Origin: Maratus speciosus
Taxonomy: Eukaryota; Arthropoda; Arachnida; Araneae; Salticidae
Direction: 5' to 3'
DNA length: 64,000 bases
NCBI GenBank assembly: GCA_963932465.1
Contig: OZ010791.1
Span: forward strand, 322,706,283-322,770,282
Under the pieces are notes generated by a model that was not told where the DNA came from, made no database searches, and saw only the letters and a list, made by a program, of their open reading frames with translations. Both the position numbers and the translations under genes were made by a program. The number at the start of each line of letters is the position of its first letter. Within the stretch, counting starts at the first letter, position 1. Below are positions 23,371 to 36,314 of this stretch, piece by piece.

Positions 23371-24469
23371 TATTATTTTTTTTAATTTTGCAACCACTGA
23401 TTCAGTAAATAAAATCTTAAAGACAATTGCCTACTCTTTATAACATTGCCTAAAACTAACCCTTCATTGCACGAATTTTTCTTTTAGGAGTATGTTTTCT
23501 ATATACATATTTAGGGTTAAATATCACAAAATTTAAAGAGTAATTATTTGCGTTATTGAAAAGCAGACCTACTATTAAATAAAACGAATAATTTTCTTTT
23601 AACATAATGATAGCATGTACTTGAATTTGTTTATTAAAGATTAAATTTTAATTGATTCACCTGCGCAGTTCAGGGTTTAAAAAGTAATTGGAAAAATTCT
23701 TAGTGTATGTTATTTGAATAAGAACGGATTTGAGGTAAAATTAATTTAATGTTAAAACTAAAACATTTGAGGTTATCTTATTACTATCCGATCGCGCACA
23801 GAGTAGTGGGATAATGTTTTTAACAGTAGACAACATAAGATTCTTTATTAGTTTATAAAGTGGGAATGAAGGAATGAATTTTAATAATTGTGGTTCCAGA
23901 ATATTTGTCTTCGGCTCCCGAGTGTCACAAGCTATATTTACGTAGTTTATGTTTCCCGGAATAACCGTATATCTTCAAAATGTTGTTAATTTCTTGTTCT
24001 ATTAAAAATTGTATATTGAAGTTATGATAATTTAAAAATTATTCTTCAACAATCATAATAAAATCTTAATAAATAAATAATAAATGAATAAAAAAAATTA
24101 GGAATTATTCAACATGAAATTGTATGGCTCTAAATACCGAGCTAATTTTATTATATCATAAGCATGGACCTTTTGTTCTTTCCTTTCTTTTTGTTTCCGT
24201 TCAATTTGAAGTAATTGATGTAAAGTCACGAGTTTCATTTTGATGGTTATGAGTAAATGTTGCAATAAAAAAAGTTGAAAATGTATACAATTCGACTTAT
24301 TATGAGTTATTGTTAATGATATGATACAGTTTCGGTAGCTTTTTTTGTATATGATAAATATGATTTGGTGAACATATTGTGAGATATTTGACAGAAAATT
24401 TCTGAAGTTAATTTATGTATCTGGGATATGAATAGAACACTGCAGAAAAGGAAAAAAATGCCTTCATGT
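23371..24469. other. intergenic, nothing recognised
   Basis: AT-rich, without reading frames of note or clear repeat ends. Confidence 0.5.
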
Positions 24470-25060
24470 TTCTTCGTTTACATTATTACTTGTTTTAAGA
24501 AGCCTTCACTCACGCGGGTTCTTTTCTTTTATATCTAAACACGTGGGAAAAAAGACAAAAAAGGTGAACATACTCTTATTTGGTCATGGAATAAGCGCAT
24601 AATATGATTGATCAATAAGAAGCCAAATTCGAAAATCATATAGAAGTTAAGTGCAAGCAACACGCGTCCTAAAAACAAAGATTTGTTATTACTATTTATC
24701 GAACGATCACAATAGGTATGAAATGTTTAAATAACTTTGCATTTCTGTGTACATTTAATCCTTTATTTATTTATATCCTTTTATTATTGGTAGAAAAGTG
24801 ATTACAAGAAACATATAGCGTTTAGTGACAGTAGAAAAAATTAGTTTTTTTTTCTATAAAGTGAGGTAAAATCTTTATTGCTGATCGCTCATACATTTTC
24901 TCCAGCATTTGCTAAACGAAAATTACAGTAAACATAACAGTGTTTCAGGAAGTTAGCTCAATTGGAAATAGTAAAAATAAAGAAACCACAATTAAGTAAA
25001 ATCAAAACAAATAATTAAATAGTAAAATAATTAAAAAAAAGAGAGAGAACGAAAAAAAAA
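24470..25060 (+). repeat. family A copy A6
   Basis: Begins near 'aagaagccttcactcacgcg' and carries GGTCATGGAATAAGCGC, AATATGATTGATCAATAAG and ATCGAACGATCACAATAG. Its 3' part (24781-25060) is duplicated at 25976-26280. Confidence 0.75.
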
Positions 25061-25975
25061 ATTAAAACAAAACTGTGATATGGGAACATTTTTTAATTTT
25101 ATGACTTTGATATTAAGTTTCCATATTACGAAAAATTGACTTAGTAATGAAGTAATATTTTGAAAACATGATATATATTGAATAAATCTTGTTCAATATT
25201 TAAATAAATAAATAAATTTGCCACTTCATTACTTAAACTACCAACGTAAAGACTATATTTGTGAAATATATGTATGTTTGATTGAAAATTATGTAGTGCA
25301 ATCAGCTTTGCAATTCTGTACTGCTTTACTGCAAATATTTCCAGTGTAAAGTTGAGAATTAATGAATATTTTTATTTCTAATATTTGTCTATTGTTTAAT
25401 CAGTATTTGTAACTTTAGTCTTAATTGAATATACGAAACTGCAGGATTTTTATTCGTTCTCTTTTATTTCCATAAAATTTTTAATTAGGTATGATGCTCT
25501 GTCATCGAAATTTAAATTGGGAGAAAAATGCTTCGGGTTGATTTCAAAATTTATATTTTACTTGTATTTACCCGATACCATTGTGTACCCGGGTAGTCCA
25601 ATGGTTAAGTTAATAATTTAAATTTATACCATTGAATATCTTTCTTCCTCGGATTCATTGGTTCGTATATGTCTATTGACACATACGTTTGTACGTTCGT
25701 ACTTTCTATTTGAGATCATATAAACCTTTTCAAAAAAGCAATTTATTTGTTTCAATTTAAATTATGCAGGAAAAAGAAACTATTGAGTATTAAAATCTCA
25801 AAACTCTGACGTTACAAAAATTTTAGAATTCGGAGAAAAGGATGAGTTAACATTACTATTATGTCGATAGCAGCTTCAACAATTTTCATATGCATATTTT
25901 TGAGTGTAATGTAGCCAGTTCTAATGAAGGGAATTTAGAGTGTAACCAGTATTTAACAAGTTATTTATATTTAAA
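25061..25975. other. intergenic between two family A copies
   Basis: No gene or clear repeat boundary is visible. Confidence 0.45.
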
Positions 25976-26280
25976 AACTTTTATTATTGGCAGAAAAGTG
26001 ATTACAAGAAACATATAGCGTTTAGTGATAGTAGAAAAAAAAAGTTTTTTTCTATAAAGTGAGGTAAAATCTTCATTACTGATAAAACTCATACATTTTC
26101 TGCAGCATTTGCTAAACGAAAATTACAGTCAACATAACAGTGTTTCAGGAAGTTCGCTCAGTTGTAAATAGTAAAAATGAAGAAACCACAGTATAGTTAA
26201 ATCAAAACAAATAGTTTAAATAGTAAAATGATTCCAAAACAAGAGAGAGAAAGGAAAAAAATATAAATTTTGTAATAAAT
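25976..26280 (+). repeat. family A partial copy A7
   Basis: About 90% identical by eye to 24781-25060, for example GAAACATATAGCGTTTAGTG and CATTTGCTAAACGAAAATTA. This is the most recent duplication visible in family A. Confidence 0.8.
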
Positions 26281-28858
26281 CGAAACGATCTTTTTGAATA
26301 AGGATAAAAAAATAATAATAATGAAATTATAGAAGTCCTTTTGAAGGTAAATTAACCTATGGAAAATGGTATGAAAAAATGAGGAAAAGTTATCTGTGAC
26401 AGTTGAAGTCTCATAAAATGACAATTGGGGGTGTGTGTAAATTTTAATCTTTTCATGTGGTCGGCGATAGAAAAAAAAATTAAACACTAAAATTTGAATT
26501 CCTATTTGTAATAACCAAAGAAATTTACATAATAATGTTTGAAGAAGTATTCGCTGAAATATCGGTTAAAATGTTCTTGATTTATAGAGAGAATCCTTCT
26601 CATATACTAAAATGGTTGAAGGAAAAGAAGTGCTGTGATCGTTCGTAAATTTATGTTTGGAAATGTTGTTGGCAGTCATCATACGAGAGATACGGGTTGG
26701 CTAGAAATGAGATGAGGTGTTTTGTGTCTTCTAACAGGTATTCTTCAGGGTGAAAAGCAACACCATTTGATATAGGTACAAAGTGAATTGTTCAGTTTCA
26801 ATTTCTAAAGAAAAAAATTGTTCCAAAAGTCGTTATTGAAACTGCAACTGAAACTGACAGTATAAAATTTCTTCTGAACATATAACAACGTTTATTGTTA
26901 ATTACAAATGTAGTTTAATATGACCACAGTTCTGATATTCCAATAGCTGCATGCCACATTTTCCACAGCTGCCTAAAAAATAAATTTACATAGATTAGCG
27001 TAGATAACTTTAACATCAATTTGCGAAAACTGTAAACAGACATCTGTTTAAAAGCAATTTTCAAACACAACAGCTGATTCAATTAGCAGGCTTTAAATAA
27101 CTTTTAATTTGATTACCTAAGATGGACTTTTCAAATAAGGAAACCAAGTATGCAGAGCCTAGTGTACCTTGAGGTCTTAAAAATTATACAATATTCAGCC
27201 GGAACTGAAACCGCCAGAAACCGCTATGGTGGCGGCATTTCCATAAATGTAAGAAACTGGGCCTACCGGCGGCCCTGCCAGAGCTACATCAATCCCCAGC
27301 AAGGCACCAGGTCTGATTAAGGTTTTTTTTTTTTTTTTACGGAAGTGGGCCCTTGCTGCCTTTCCTTTCAAAAGAGTGCCAAATTTGCGTTTTATAGCGA
27401 ATTTTAGTACTATTTTTTTCTTTAGAAATCGAAACCGCATGTTTCACTCCGGATGTAATGGTGTTACATAACGCACAAAGGATTGTTTGCTAGAGATCTC
27501 TGAATAACTCACGTTATCATGGCCATTCTGCAACTTAAACTTTTACAGCCCAAAACTAGCTAATGTTAAAATAAAGTATTGTTATTAATTTAAGATACTG
27601 TCAATACTTAAGTTTTTACTTCAATAAATATGCATTTCCATCAATGTAGAAAGGTTTGTAAATGTAGTAAAATTTGTGAAAACGAAGCTGTCTATAATGG
27701 CCTCCGTATTAAACGTTCCAGACGGGAGAAATACCATTCAATTATTCTTGCTCAGGCTGAAATCTACTCAAAATTTCTTTTTTCTTTCTGTCTGTAGCGA
27801 CAGCGTTTCACAAATTTTATTTTGTTTAAAAAAGGATTTTTATTGATTTTAATTTATAAATGAAATTTATAAAGGGTGCTGAGATATATGGTACAAATGG
27901 AAAATGACACAACATAGTTACGCTGCATGAAAAATCTATTAAAATACGGAAATAGTGTACTTTACAAATACTATTCCCATATTTTCACGAAAAGAAATTT
28001 TCGATGGAAGTGATTTTGTGATTGCGTCGATAGTTGCAAATATGAATTTAAGAATATCCTTTAGACATATCACTGTTTAAAATCTTGTTAAATTGTTATT
28101 TTCACTAACAAAATAAATTCCGTAAAAGTATAGAAGTTGAACTGGCAAACCAAATGCAAGATTAATTTCCAACTCTTTTTAAATTACATTTTAAGAAAAC
28201 TTTATAATTATCCGGTTAGGAACCTAGTAGGAAAATTACCAAATTAAAAAATGTATAATTAACAAATAAGCAAAATTAAATAAAATTGAGTGCTGAATGT
28301 AAGAAAGATTCTAAATCTAATATTTTGTCGTAAACGTTCTGCGTTTGAAGAGATTTTGTTAAACTGGTGGTTTTTCGATTTATATATTTAACGGTCTCTG
28401 GATTACATTGAGGAGGTTTTGTATACCATGTGGAACACAGAAGAGTTTTTTTAAGAGAAACAAAGAAAAATTCAGCAGCTGTAATAACAAATTGAAGCGT
28501 GTTACGTTCACCTAATGTAAATCTTTTACCGGTTTTCTGGAAGAGTTCCCATTTTTAGTTTCTCACTACCCCGAATGAATTATTTTATTTTAAAAATGCT
28601 TGACTGACTGACTGACTTCATAAATCTCGTGAATCAGAAATAATTTCAGTTTATCAGTTTGCATATAACTGGGTAAAAAATAAAAAATAAATGAGCCAAG
28701 GACTAGAGAAATATATAAGCTTTTATTTAAGAATAAAACAAGGAAATTAATTCATCTTGTTGTTGAGATAGTTCTGATACAGTCTTTAAAAATGTTGTTT
28801 CAAGAATGGCGTTTAAAATTTTGAAACAAATAAATGCTCTGCATGAACTGTGCGACTA
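26281..28858. other. intergenic; one GC-richer patch
   Basis: Mostly AT-rich. A patch at about 27195-27370 is unusually GC-rich for the region (GGCGGCATTTCC, GGCCCTGCCAGAG) and is split by a T-run. It encodes no protein I recognise on either strand and may be a fragment of an unidentified element. Confidence 0.45.
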
Positions 28859-29134
28859 CACTGTAAAAAAAAAAATAGGACCAGATTTCCTGTAGGAATC
28901 GGAAAAATAGTTGCCCTTATCGTACCGGAAAAATTTCCGACCCAGCTCGGAATAAAATCAGTAAAATCGGAATAAAATCCGTAAAATTGAAATAAAATCC
29001 GTAAAGTACCGTTTTAATGAATGTTTCCTTTTTTTACGGATTTTATTCCGAGCTGTGTCGGAAAATTTTCCGGTACGATAAGGGCAACTATTTTTCCGAT
29101 TCCTACAGGAATACTGTTCGGATTTTTTTACAGT
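28859..29134. mobile_element. 276-bp MITE with ~95-bp inverted repeats
   Basis: Ends CACTGTAAAAAAA and TTTTTTTACAGT; arms share AGGAATCGGAAAAATAGTTG and GCCCTTATCGTACCGG inverted. CTA stands on both sides and may be a 3-bp duplication. Superfamily not assigned. Confidence 0.8.
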
Positions 29135-29689
29135 CTAATCTACTATGTATGTTTAATTTTTTTTAAATGAAGTTTGCGAGAACATTTATAAAATTTCAGA
29201 CTTTATAAACTTTGTTTCGAGAATATGGCGTTTAAAATTTTGTAACAAATAAAAGCTTCACACGCGCTACAACAAGAATAATTTTATATACTATGTTTAA
29301 ATTTCTAAAAACGGCTTACATTTATAAAATTTCAAACATTCAAAAAATACAAGAACTCATTTTTTGAGGACGAAAAACTCATGCGCTCTTCATTAATTCG
29401 ATAAGTATTTCCATCCACATATCTTGTTTTCTTTTAAGAGGTTGCTGTGTGAATGTATCAGAAACTGAAGAAAAAAACTAAATATCAAAATATTAATCGT
29501 GCTTTGATTTTTCTTTACTTTGCAAGAGAAGTTTAGAATCAAGATTTTGGTCAGAGAAAAATATTGAAAAATGCCGATGAAAAGAAATTTTAGTGAAGGT
29601 TGTTTATCCTTAGAATTTTGATTTTGGGAATCGATGTGGCGTTTTCCTTTTCTTCGTTTCTATGCATATTGCTATTTTATTTTTGAGTA

Positions 29690-29960
29690 CGCTATAGGGG
29701 AACAAACAGAAATGCTGAATGTTCTCAAATTCAGTCACGAAACACACACATAATATGACGGATCAATAGGGAATGAAATTCTATCGTCGAATGTGTAGTG
29801 ATCAAAAAAATGCATAGAGTATAAATAAGAAGTGTTTTTTATTTGTTTTTGTTTTGCATATCGAAAAAGGGCGATGAAATGCAATATAAACTAGCTTTGA
29901 ATTATAGCGAATAAATAAAATTATGTTTACTCTGCTGCTTTCTTTTTTGTATATGTAAGT
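29690..29960 (+). repeat. family A copy A8, diverged
   Basis: Contains 'ttcagtcacgaaacacacac', AATATGACGGATCAATAGGG and later 'gggcgatgaaatgc'. Clearly related but older or truncated. Confidence 0.6.
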
Positions 29961-31604
29961 GAACGGAAGATACGAAAATTGTTACATTTATGTAGAAATA
30001 TTTTTATTTAAATATCTTATCATTCTATATTATAAAATGTAAAAACAGAAATGCTTTCTAAAATGTGAAATGATGCATTTTATAATGATATGATACTTTA
30101 ATTTTATATATTTTGCAATCTTAATAGCGCAAAATAAGTAACGTAATGTAGGGTTATTCTTTGAATAGCTTTTTAGTGTGTATGAAACAAAACTCGTGTA
30201 AGGCAGAGTAACATTTTCAAAATGATGTTGGTCTATTTTAATACAATGCGTAAACTCTCCTTATTATCGTAAAAAATTTCATAATTATATATTTATTTTT
30301 TATTATTTATTTTCTAAAAGTGGTGCAAAATAATCCATTGAAGTAATTAACTTTGTACCCCATAATTTACTAATTATTTTAATATAAAACAATACCTTAA
30401 AAAAGACTTAACACCGGTTAATATTAATTTTATTATATTATATTATGCCATCATCCGAATTTGACAGGAATGGGGTATTTTTTAGGTAGAAATTAATCAA
30501 AATCCACAAAAGTGTAAGTCATTGTATTTAACAGAAACACAGCAGCTAACAAGAATAAAATTTGGCAGAGGCATTTTCAATTTTTGGTTTTATTTTGCAT
30601 GCAGCTTCTTTTGACTTCAGGGCAATAGAAAACTAAGCTAATACCTGATGGCTCAATTCCTTTTTCCCTATGACTTTGAAATATTTTTTAGGTGGTGCAA
30701 AATTACTTCAGTTTGTCTCAAAACGTTTACGTCCAAACCAATATTGAATGAATTATGGTTTTACAGTTTTGAGTAATAGTTAATTTCTACGCATAAATAA
30801 AACCTTGTAATTCAAATGTATTTTTATAGCAAAATACAACTTTTTACTTTTTATCAATAATAGGAGATGCAGAATGTGAACTGGTTTCTATTTGCATAGT
30901 TTTACGGCACAGAAACGATCTATCAATCTAAAGATTTTTAGATAAACAATGTAATGATTGATGCTTGGATATGATTTTTTTGCTTAATCTAAAATACATT
31001 GCAGATAAGATCCTGCTTCTTTTCGGTTTGTAATTGCGCACCATTTTCGATTTTCAAAAATAAACAGGCTGCAAGCTTCAATGTCATTTTCAGCTTGAGG
31101 TGTAAAACTAAATTGTAAGTACTACAAGATAGCATTTCAAATCATTCGATTAAACATCTGTAACAAACATAGAATAATATTCGATTAGGTTTAGAAACGA
31201 AAGAAAAAAAGTAACTGGCATAGAAAAACAAAAGGAATTTAAATATTAACATGTTCTGTTTTTATTTTTGTTGGATTTGTCAAGCTGTATGATATGATGT
31301 GAATTTTATCTTTTTTATTCTTATATCTTTTTATTTTTATAATATGTGAAATTTAGAATGATATACCTAATTTTTTATTTAAGTATTACACGTCAAAAGT
31401 TTTGAAGTCTGACAGAAAACTTTTTCTTATCATAAAAGTAATGAATATTTTTTTCGGCTTTTCTTTTCAAATTTTGAGTGTACTTGCAATTTATATAAAT
31501 AAATTAGTGTATTGCTTAAAAAAATAACCATAAATTTGATGTTTTTACTATAAAAGTTGCTAACTTTTTTAAATGTGTTTTAAGTGACATTTGTCCAGCT
31601 TGAT

Positions 31605-31605
<1 letters not shown>
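29961..31605. other. intergenic, nothing recognised
   Basis: AT-rich sequence without credible coding signal or repeat boundaries. Confidence 0.5.

Positions 31606-31685
<80 letters not shown>
31606..31685. repeat. compound (TA)n(GA)n microsatellite
   Basis: About 27 TA units followed by about 12 GA units. The GA tract continues on the far side of the adjoining MITE (31876-31885), which shows that the MITE was inserted into it. Confidence 0.95.
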
Positions 31686-31875
31686 CAGTGTTGCCAGTGG
31701 GCTACTTTTTTTAAATTCAGATTTCTTGATTGGTACCGCTTTTTTGAAATGGTAAAATTCGCCTTATTTAACGCCACATTAATTAAGGCGAAAACAAGGG
31801 GAGTTTTATCATATCAAAAAAGTGGTGCCAATCAAGAAATCTAAATTTTAAAAAAGTAGCCCGCTGGCAACACTG
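31686..31875. mobile_element. 190-bp MITE inserted in a GA microsatellite
   Basis: Ends CAGTGTTGCCAGTGGGC and GCCCGCTGGCAACACTG; arms of about 62 bp continue with GATTTCTTGATTGG and its complement. The target duplication cannot be read because it lies in GA repeats. Confidence 0.85.
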
Positions 31876-32514
31876 AGAGAGAAAGAGAAAAAAGGAAACG
31901 CGTTCTGTGTTAATTCGTACTTTTGTCTATAAAGATAAAACATCTATACAACAATTGCGAATATATGTTATATTGAAGACTAAATTAGCTTTATCTTGTA
32001 ACACAGTATGATCACACTACCCACACAGAAGACGTAGAGTAGTGTACGGCCAATCAACAGCGTGCTGGCTCACGCAGGGATTTTTCATTTGTTTTCCATT
32101 TGCTCCAGAGGGTGCAAATTATCTTACGCTATGGGAAGATGAACGATGTGTTTATCTCCTTATGTAAATGTAGACATACAGCAGATAGCGTACACGCCAC
32201 TAAAATGAGGGGCAAGGAGACAGAGGTTGCGAATTCAGTGGCAGTGCGGAATAGGGATGTGTACTGGATGGATATGTATGCTTATCAGTATTTATTTATT
32301 ACGAGAATGAAAATTTGTCTACTCCTTTTTTTTTTAAATATTCTCGTCAATCTTCTATGGTAATATAGCCAAAAATGCTTTCTGCTAGTAAATGTCCTCT
32401 CCACCACATTGCTTATGAATGCTAATAAGGAATTTTTTTTTGTTTTGTTTTCAATCTTGCGTTTGTTTCGGTTCTTTTTTTGTATTCAGTCATTGAAAAG
32501 TGTACGAATCTTTT
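31876..32514. other. intergenic, nothing recognised
   Basis: The 87-codon frame at 32100-32363 has no family resemblance and no supporting gene context. Confidence 0.45.
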
Positions 32515-32637
32515 AGGTAGATTTCGTATGAAATACTACCTATTGGGATCGTTCCTATGTTGGAATTTCTGAAAAATTTTTGCAGATCTACACCGATCAT
32601 GACCCCTAGAACTCAAAACCACCCTCAGTAAAAAACT

Positions 32638-32669
<32 letters not shown>

Positions 32670-32984
32670 ATATATATATCACTTTCTTCTGGACACGATA
32701 ACTTTCGCAATTCTGCATCAATCTCTTCCAAACTGATACATAAAATCAATGGGCATAAAATCTCGGTCAAGTTCGTTAATGGGCAAAATCGGACCAAGGG
32801 GAGGGAAATGGGGAGGGGTTTTGTGAAAACAGAAAACCCCCCATAACTTCTTAATTTTTGTACATATCAAATCGGTTTAAAGTTTTTATTACTTCTAAAA
32901 ATACGCCCAAAAATTTATGTATCACAGATTTTTGATAAAGTTAAAAATGGGCTCAAGGGGCGCAAAAATAGGGTTTTTGGGAGA

Positions 32985-33470
32985 AAAAAATTCATAACTT
33001 CGTCAATTCTCAAGATATCAAATTCAATTAATTTTATTATAAATCTCCTTAACATTATCTAAAACTTTTATATTCACAAGTTTTTGATAGGAGCAATTCG
33101 TACCGCAAAAAAAATTAAAAACGAAAACAAAAAGGGCGTTTGAAGAAGAAAAAAATCCATAACTTCGTCAATTCTCAAGATATCAAATCCGATTAATTTT
33201 ATCATGAATCTCCTTAACATTATCTACAACTTTTATATTCACAAGTTTTTGGTAGGACCAATTCGTACCACAAAACAAATTAAAAACGAAAACAAAAAGA
33301 GGGTTTGAAGAAGAAAAAAATCCATAACTCCGTCAATTCAAAAGATATAAAATCCCCATGAATTTATCATATATCTTCTTAATATTGTCTACAACATCTA
33401 TATAGACAAGTTTTGGATAGTACCAATTCTTAGAGCAAAAACAAATTAAAAATACATACCGGTTGAAGTA
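32985..33470 (+). repeat. three ~150-170-bp tandem units
   Basis: Each has CATAACTTCGTCAATTC or a close variant, 'aagatatcaaa', 'ctccttaacattatct', and 'ttttatattcacaag'. Copy 1 of the element has about two such units, so the number varies between copies. Confidence 0.8.
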
Positions 33471-33489
33471 AAAAATGATCTTAGTAAGG

Positions 33490-33905
33490 GTGTATTCAAA
33501 TCCAAACTGCTTATTTTCTGACTCATTTTACAATTCATTTTTGCTCTCAAAGGCTTCCAATTGGTACGTTTTCTTACTCAGAAACTATATAATGTACCGT
33601 AATGGTCGATTCTCTGATAGGGGCAGAATATATTTTTTTAAATGCTGTTAAAAAGGGCATTTTGAACCGAATTTACCGAAGCGGATTGTGTTGGAAAAAT
33701 TATTGTGGATGCGCTTAAATCCAAACTGCTTATTTTCTGACTGGTTTTTAAATTCATTTTTACTCTCAAACGCATTTAATTCGTAGATTCGCTTATTCAG
33801 AAACTATATAATGTACCGTAATAATCGATTTTTAGATAGAGGCAGAATATATTTCAAAAAATGATGTTAAAGTGGGCATTTTGAACGGAATTTCCCGAAG
33901 CGATT
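33490..33905 (+). repeat. two ~215-bp tandem units
   Basis: Both contain AAATCCAAACTGCTTATTTT, CAGAAACTATATAATGTACC and GGGCATTTTGAAC. This block is absent from copy 1, so it was gained by copy 2 or lost by copy 1. Confidence 0.85.
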
Positions 33906-34306
33906 GTGTTAGAAACGAAAAATATTGTCCTTCTGAGAAAATAATTGTTTATATATCAAGTTTTAATTAATTGAACAAAAAATAAAAACACAGATCGCTT
34001 ATAAATCTCTTCAAAAATCACGCCAGCAAGTTTCATATTTTTTTTTAATTAAAAATGAATCTGGAATTATGCCAGAAAATTTCGAGTTGTTGAGCACGGA
34101 AAAGTATTTTTTTTAATACCGCCCTAACATGATTCTGATAAAACCAGCTATTATATGAAAATGAAATAAAAACTCGTCAAGAGCGGCCAGATAAAATTGT
34201 TAAAGTGGATTTATCTATAATCATGATTTAGTTTTTGTTTGTGAAATTAGTATATTTGACTTCGAAATCTACCTCTGCCTGTAGGCCGGGCCGGCAGGGA
34301 TTTTTT

Positions 34307-35476
34307 CTATACTTTATTTCTCACAAAATTAAATTTTTCCTTCTTTACATTGTTTAAAAAAATTACGAATATTCATTGTTCTTATATGTTTCTTGCATTA
34401 TCTGATTCGAATATAATTTTTTGTATGTTTTTACAAATTTTCAAACATCTTCGATGTTTCATTTAAAATAATTTTGATGTTAAGTTTCTAAGAAGATAGA
34501 TAATCAGTTTAATTATTAATAAATTTTTGAAAATGTGGTAACGCGTTTTACTTTTTACATATAAAAAAGACAATTGGATAAAATTATTAAACAGTGAAGA
34601 ATTTTTAAAAAATCTATATCAGATTTTAAGTTATTACAAGAATTTATCGCAAACACTATTTAATTATATATATATATATATATATATAATACAATATTCC
34701 TTTTGCTGTGTTTCACATAAGGCATCTAATTCATAATATGTTATCAAACTAAACGAAACCATAATTCTTTTATAAAATATTTCGTCTTCCAGTTTCCTTT
34801 TGATGATTAATTCTTATGTGAAATGAACAGAGAAATCACAAGGTAGATTCATAAACAACCTGGCGAATATTGCATACGGAAGTAGCTTTTTTTTTTTTTC
34901 CAAAATCATATTCCGCTAGTCTATTTTTGACATTGATGGGATAAAGCACAGCAAAAATTACAAGACTAGACATATACGTCAGAAATTCAGAATTACAATA
35001 CAGATAATATAAATATTATAGTGTTTTCCAGAGCATACAGTAATACAGTTCATACAAAATTATAATAACTCTAATTATATCAAACTTTTCCTTTTAATGA
35101 ATTCTAATAAACTTAATCTCCGAATTAAAAAATTGCAAAATTCTATAAACAAATTTTTGAAAACATTATACACTGTCATTTGACTTTAATGAATAATTGT
35201 TCGGTAAATTATTTGTAAAAATATTGGATTATTCTGTGAAATATTCCAGCCATAGATAATGTTTTTACGGTACAATATTAGCAGGTTATTTCCACAGACT
35301 TCTTTTCCGATATAAACTTTATGAAATTTACCCAAAATATCAAGACAAGATTATTTCGTTAGATTTTACAAGATTTAGCGCATTATTCAAACATATTTTT
35401 AACTACTCTAAACTTTGACGATATTTTCAGAAACATAGATATATAATACGTTATATGGTTGTTTAAAAATGATATA
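34307..35476. other. intergenic; TA microsatellite
   Basis: TA repeats at about 34666-34688. Nothing else is recognised. Confidence 0.5.
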
Positions 35477-36314
35477 GAGGAAGGTGGCCTAAAATGATCC
35501 CCTTAAGGGGAAAACTTGTGTAAAATAACATAACTGTTTAAATTAAACTTTGGCCCTTTGCTAGTATGTTTCACACTATATTTTGCATTATAAACATATT
35601 TTAAAAATATTTTAAACCCAAACTGAGTAATGCAAAAATAGACTTTTGAAAAAGTGTCCAAAGGATCAATTTACCCTCAATTAAAATGATAAAACTTTAT
35701 ATGAATCACCATGAATTCAAAGCAATTCACGGGACGCGTTTCGAGCTGGAAAATATACCTGCCGGTCATCAGCTACATTAAACACGTGTCCGCAAGGGAA
35801 CAAGGTCACAAATGAACAGAAAGTGGAAAGAGGACAGCTTACAAAGAGTGCAACAGGTGGCGCTAGCTGGAAGGTAAACATAATCACAGAGGAGCATATG
35901 CAGAATTGGAAAGTGTTGCCACAAAGATAGAAAAAAATTTTACCCGGCAACATGACCGCCCATTTTAGGTCATATTGCTGGATAACGCCGAGAAACATAA
36001 CAAACTTAGTAAGTGTAATTCACATCTAAAAACATACTCCATTAAGTAAACCAAATCATATTTCTGTACATGAAAGACTGTATATCTAAATAAATATGAA
36101 AGTTAGTGCTTACCTTATAGCAAATGTTATGAAACCCAATTTTTCAAAGAATTCTATTCAGACTCGTAATACTGGGATCGCTTGAATACCGCCATTTCTA
36201 CTTCTTTACTTGCCACAACTAGTTTACGTGTTACTCGATAGATAGCATGACCTGTCTGGAAGAAAACATATATGGATCCTTTTGACCGCTAGGATCATTT
36301 TAGGCCACCTTCCC
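35477..36314. mobile_element. 838-bp element with GGAAGGTGGCCTAAAATGATCC ends
   Basis: A 20-bp-plus inverted repeat (GAAGGTGGCCTAAAATGATC, 35479 on, and its complement ending near 36313) bounds the element. TA flanks each end, suggesting Tc1/mariner affinity. The interior contains a 93-codon minus-strand frame (35717-35998) with no recognisable domain, which I do not call a gene. Confidence 0.7.

Larger units (their letters stand above)
32515..34306 (-). mobile_element. Helentron-like non-autonomous element, copy 2
   Basis: Terminal hairpin 32515-32541 after a T-run (arms AGGTAGATTTC and GAAATACTACCT). Matching subterminal repeat CGAAATCTACCT at 34263-34274, exact here, followed by GC-rich GGCCGGGCCGGCAGGGA and a T-run. 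The interior keeps the TCTA microsatellite and the 'cggaccaagggg' block of copy 1, but has expanded tandem repeats and is about 300 bp longer. No coding capacity. Confidence 0.7.

Noticed and set aside
27195..27440. 81-codon minus-strand frame in a GC-richer patch
   Set aside because: No family motif, a poly-Lys stretch from a T-run, and no splice or promoter context. Kept only as an unidentified patch.
35717..35998. 93-codon minus-strand frame
   Set aside because: Lies inside an 838-bp inverted-repeat element and has no recognisable transposase motif; short for a gene and without context.
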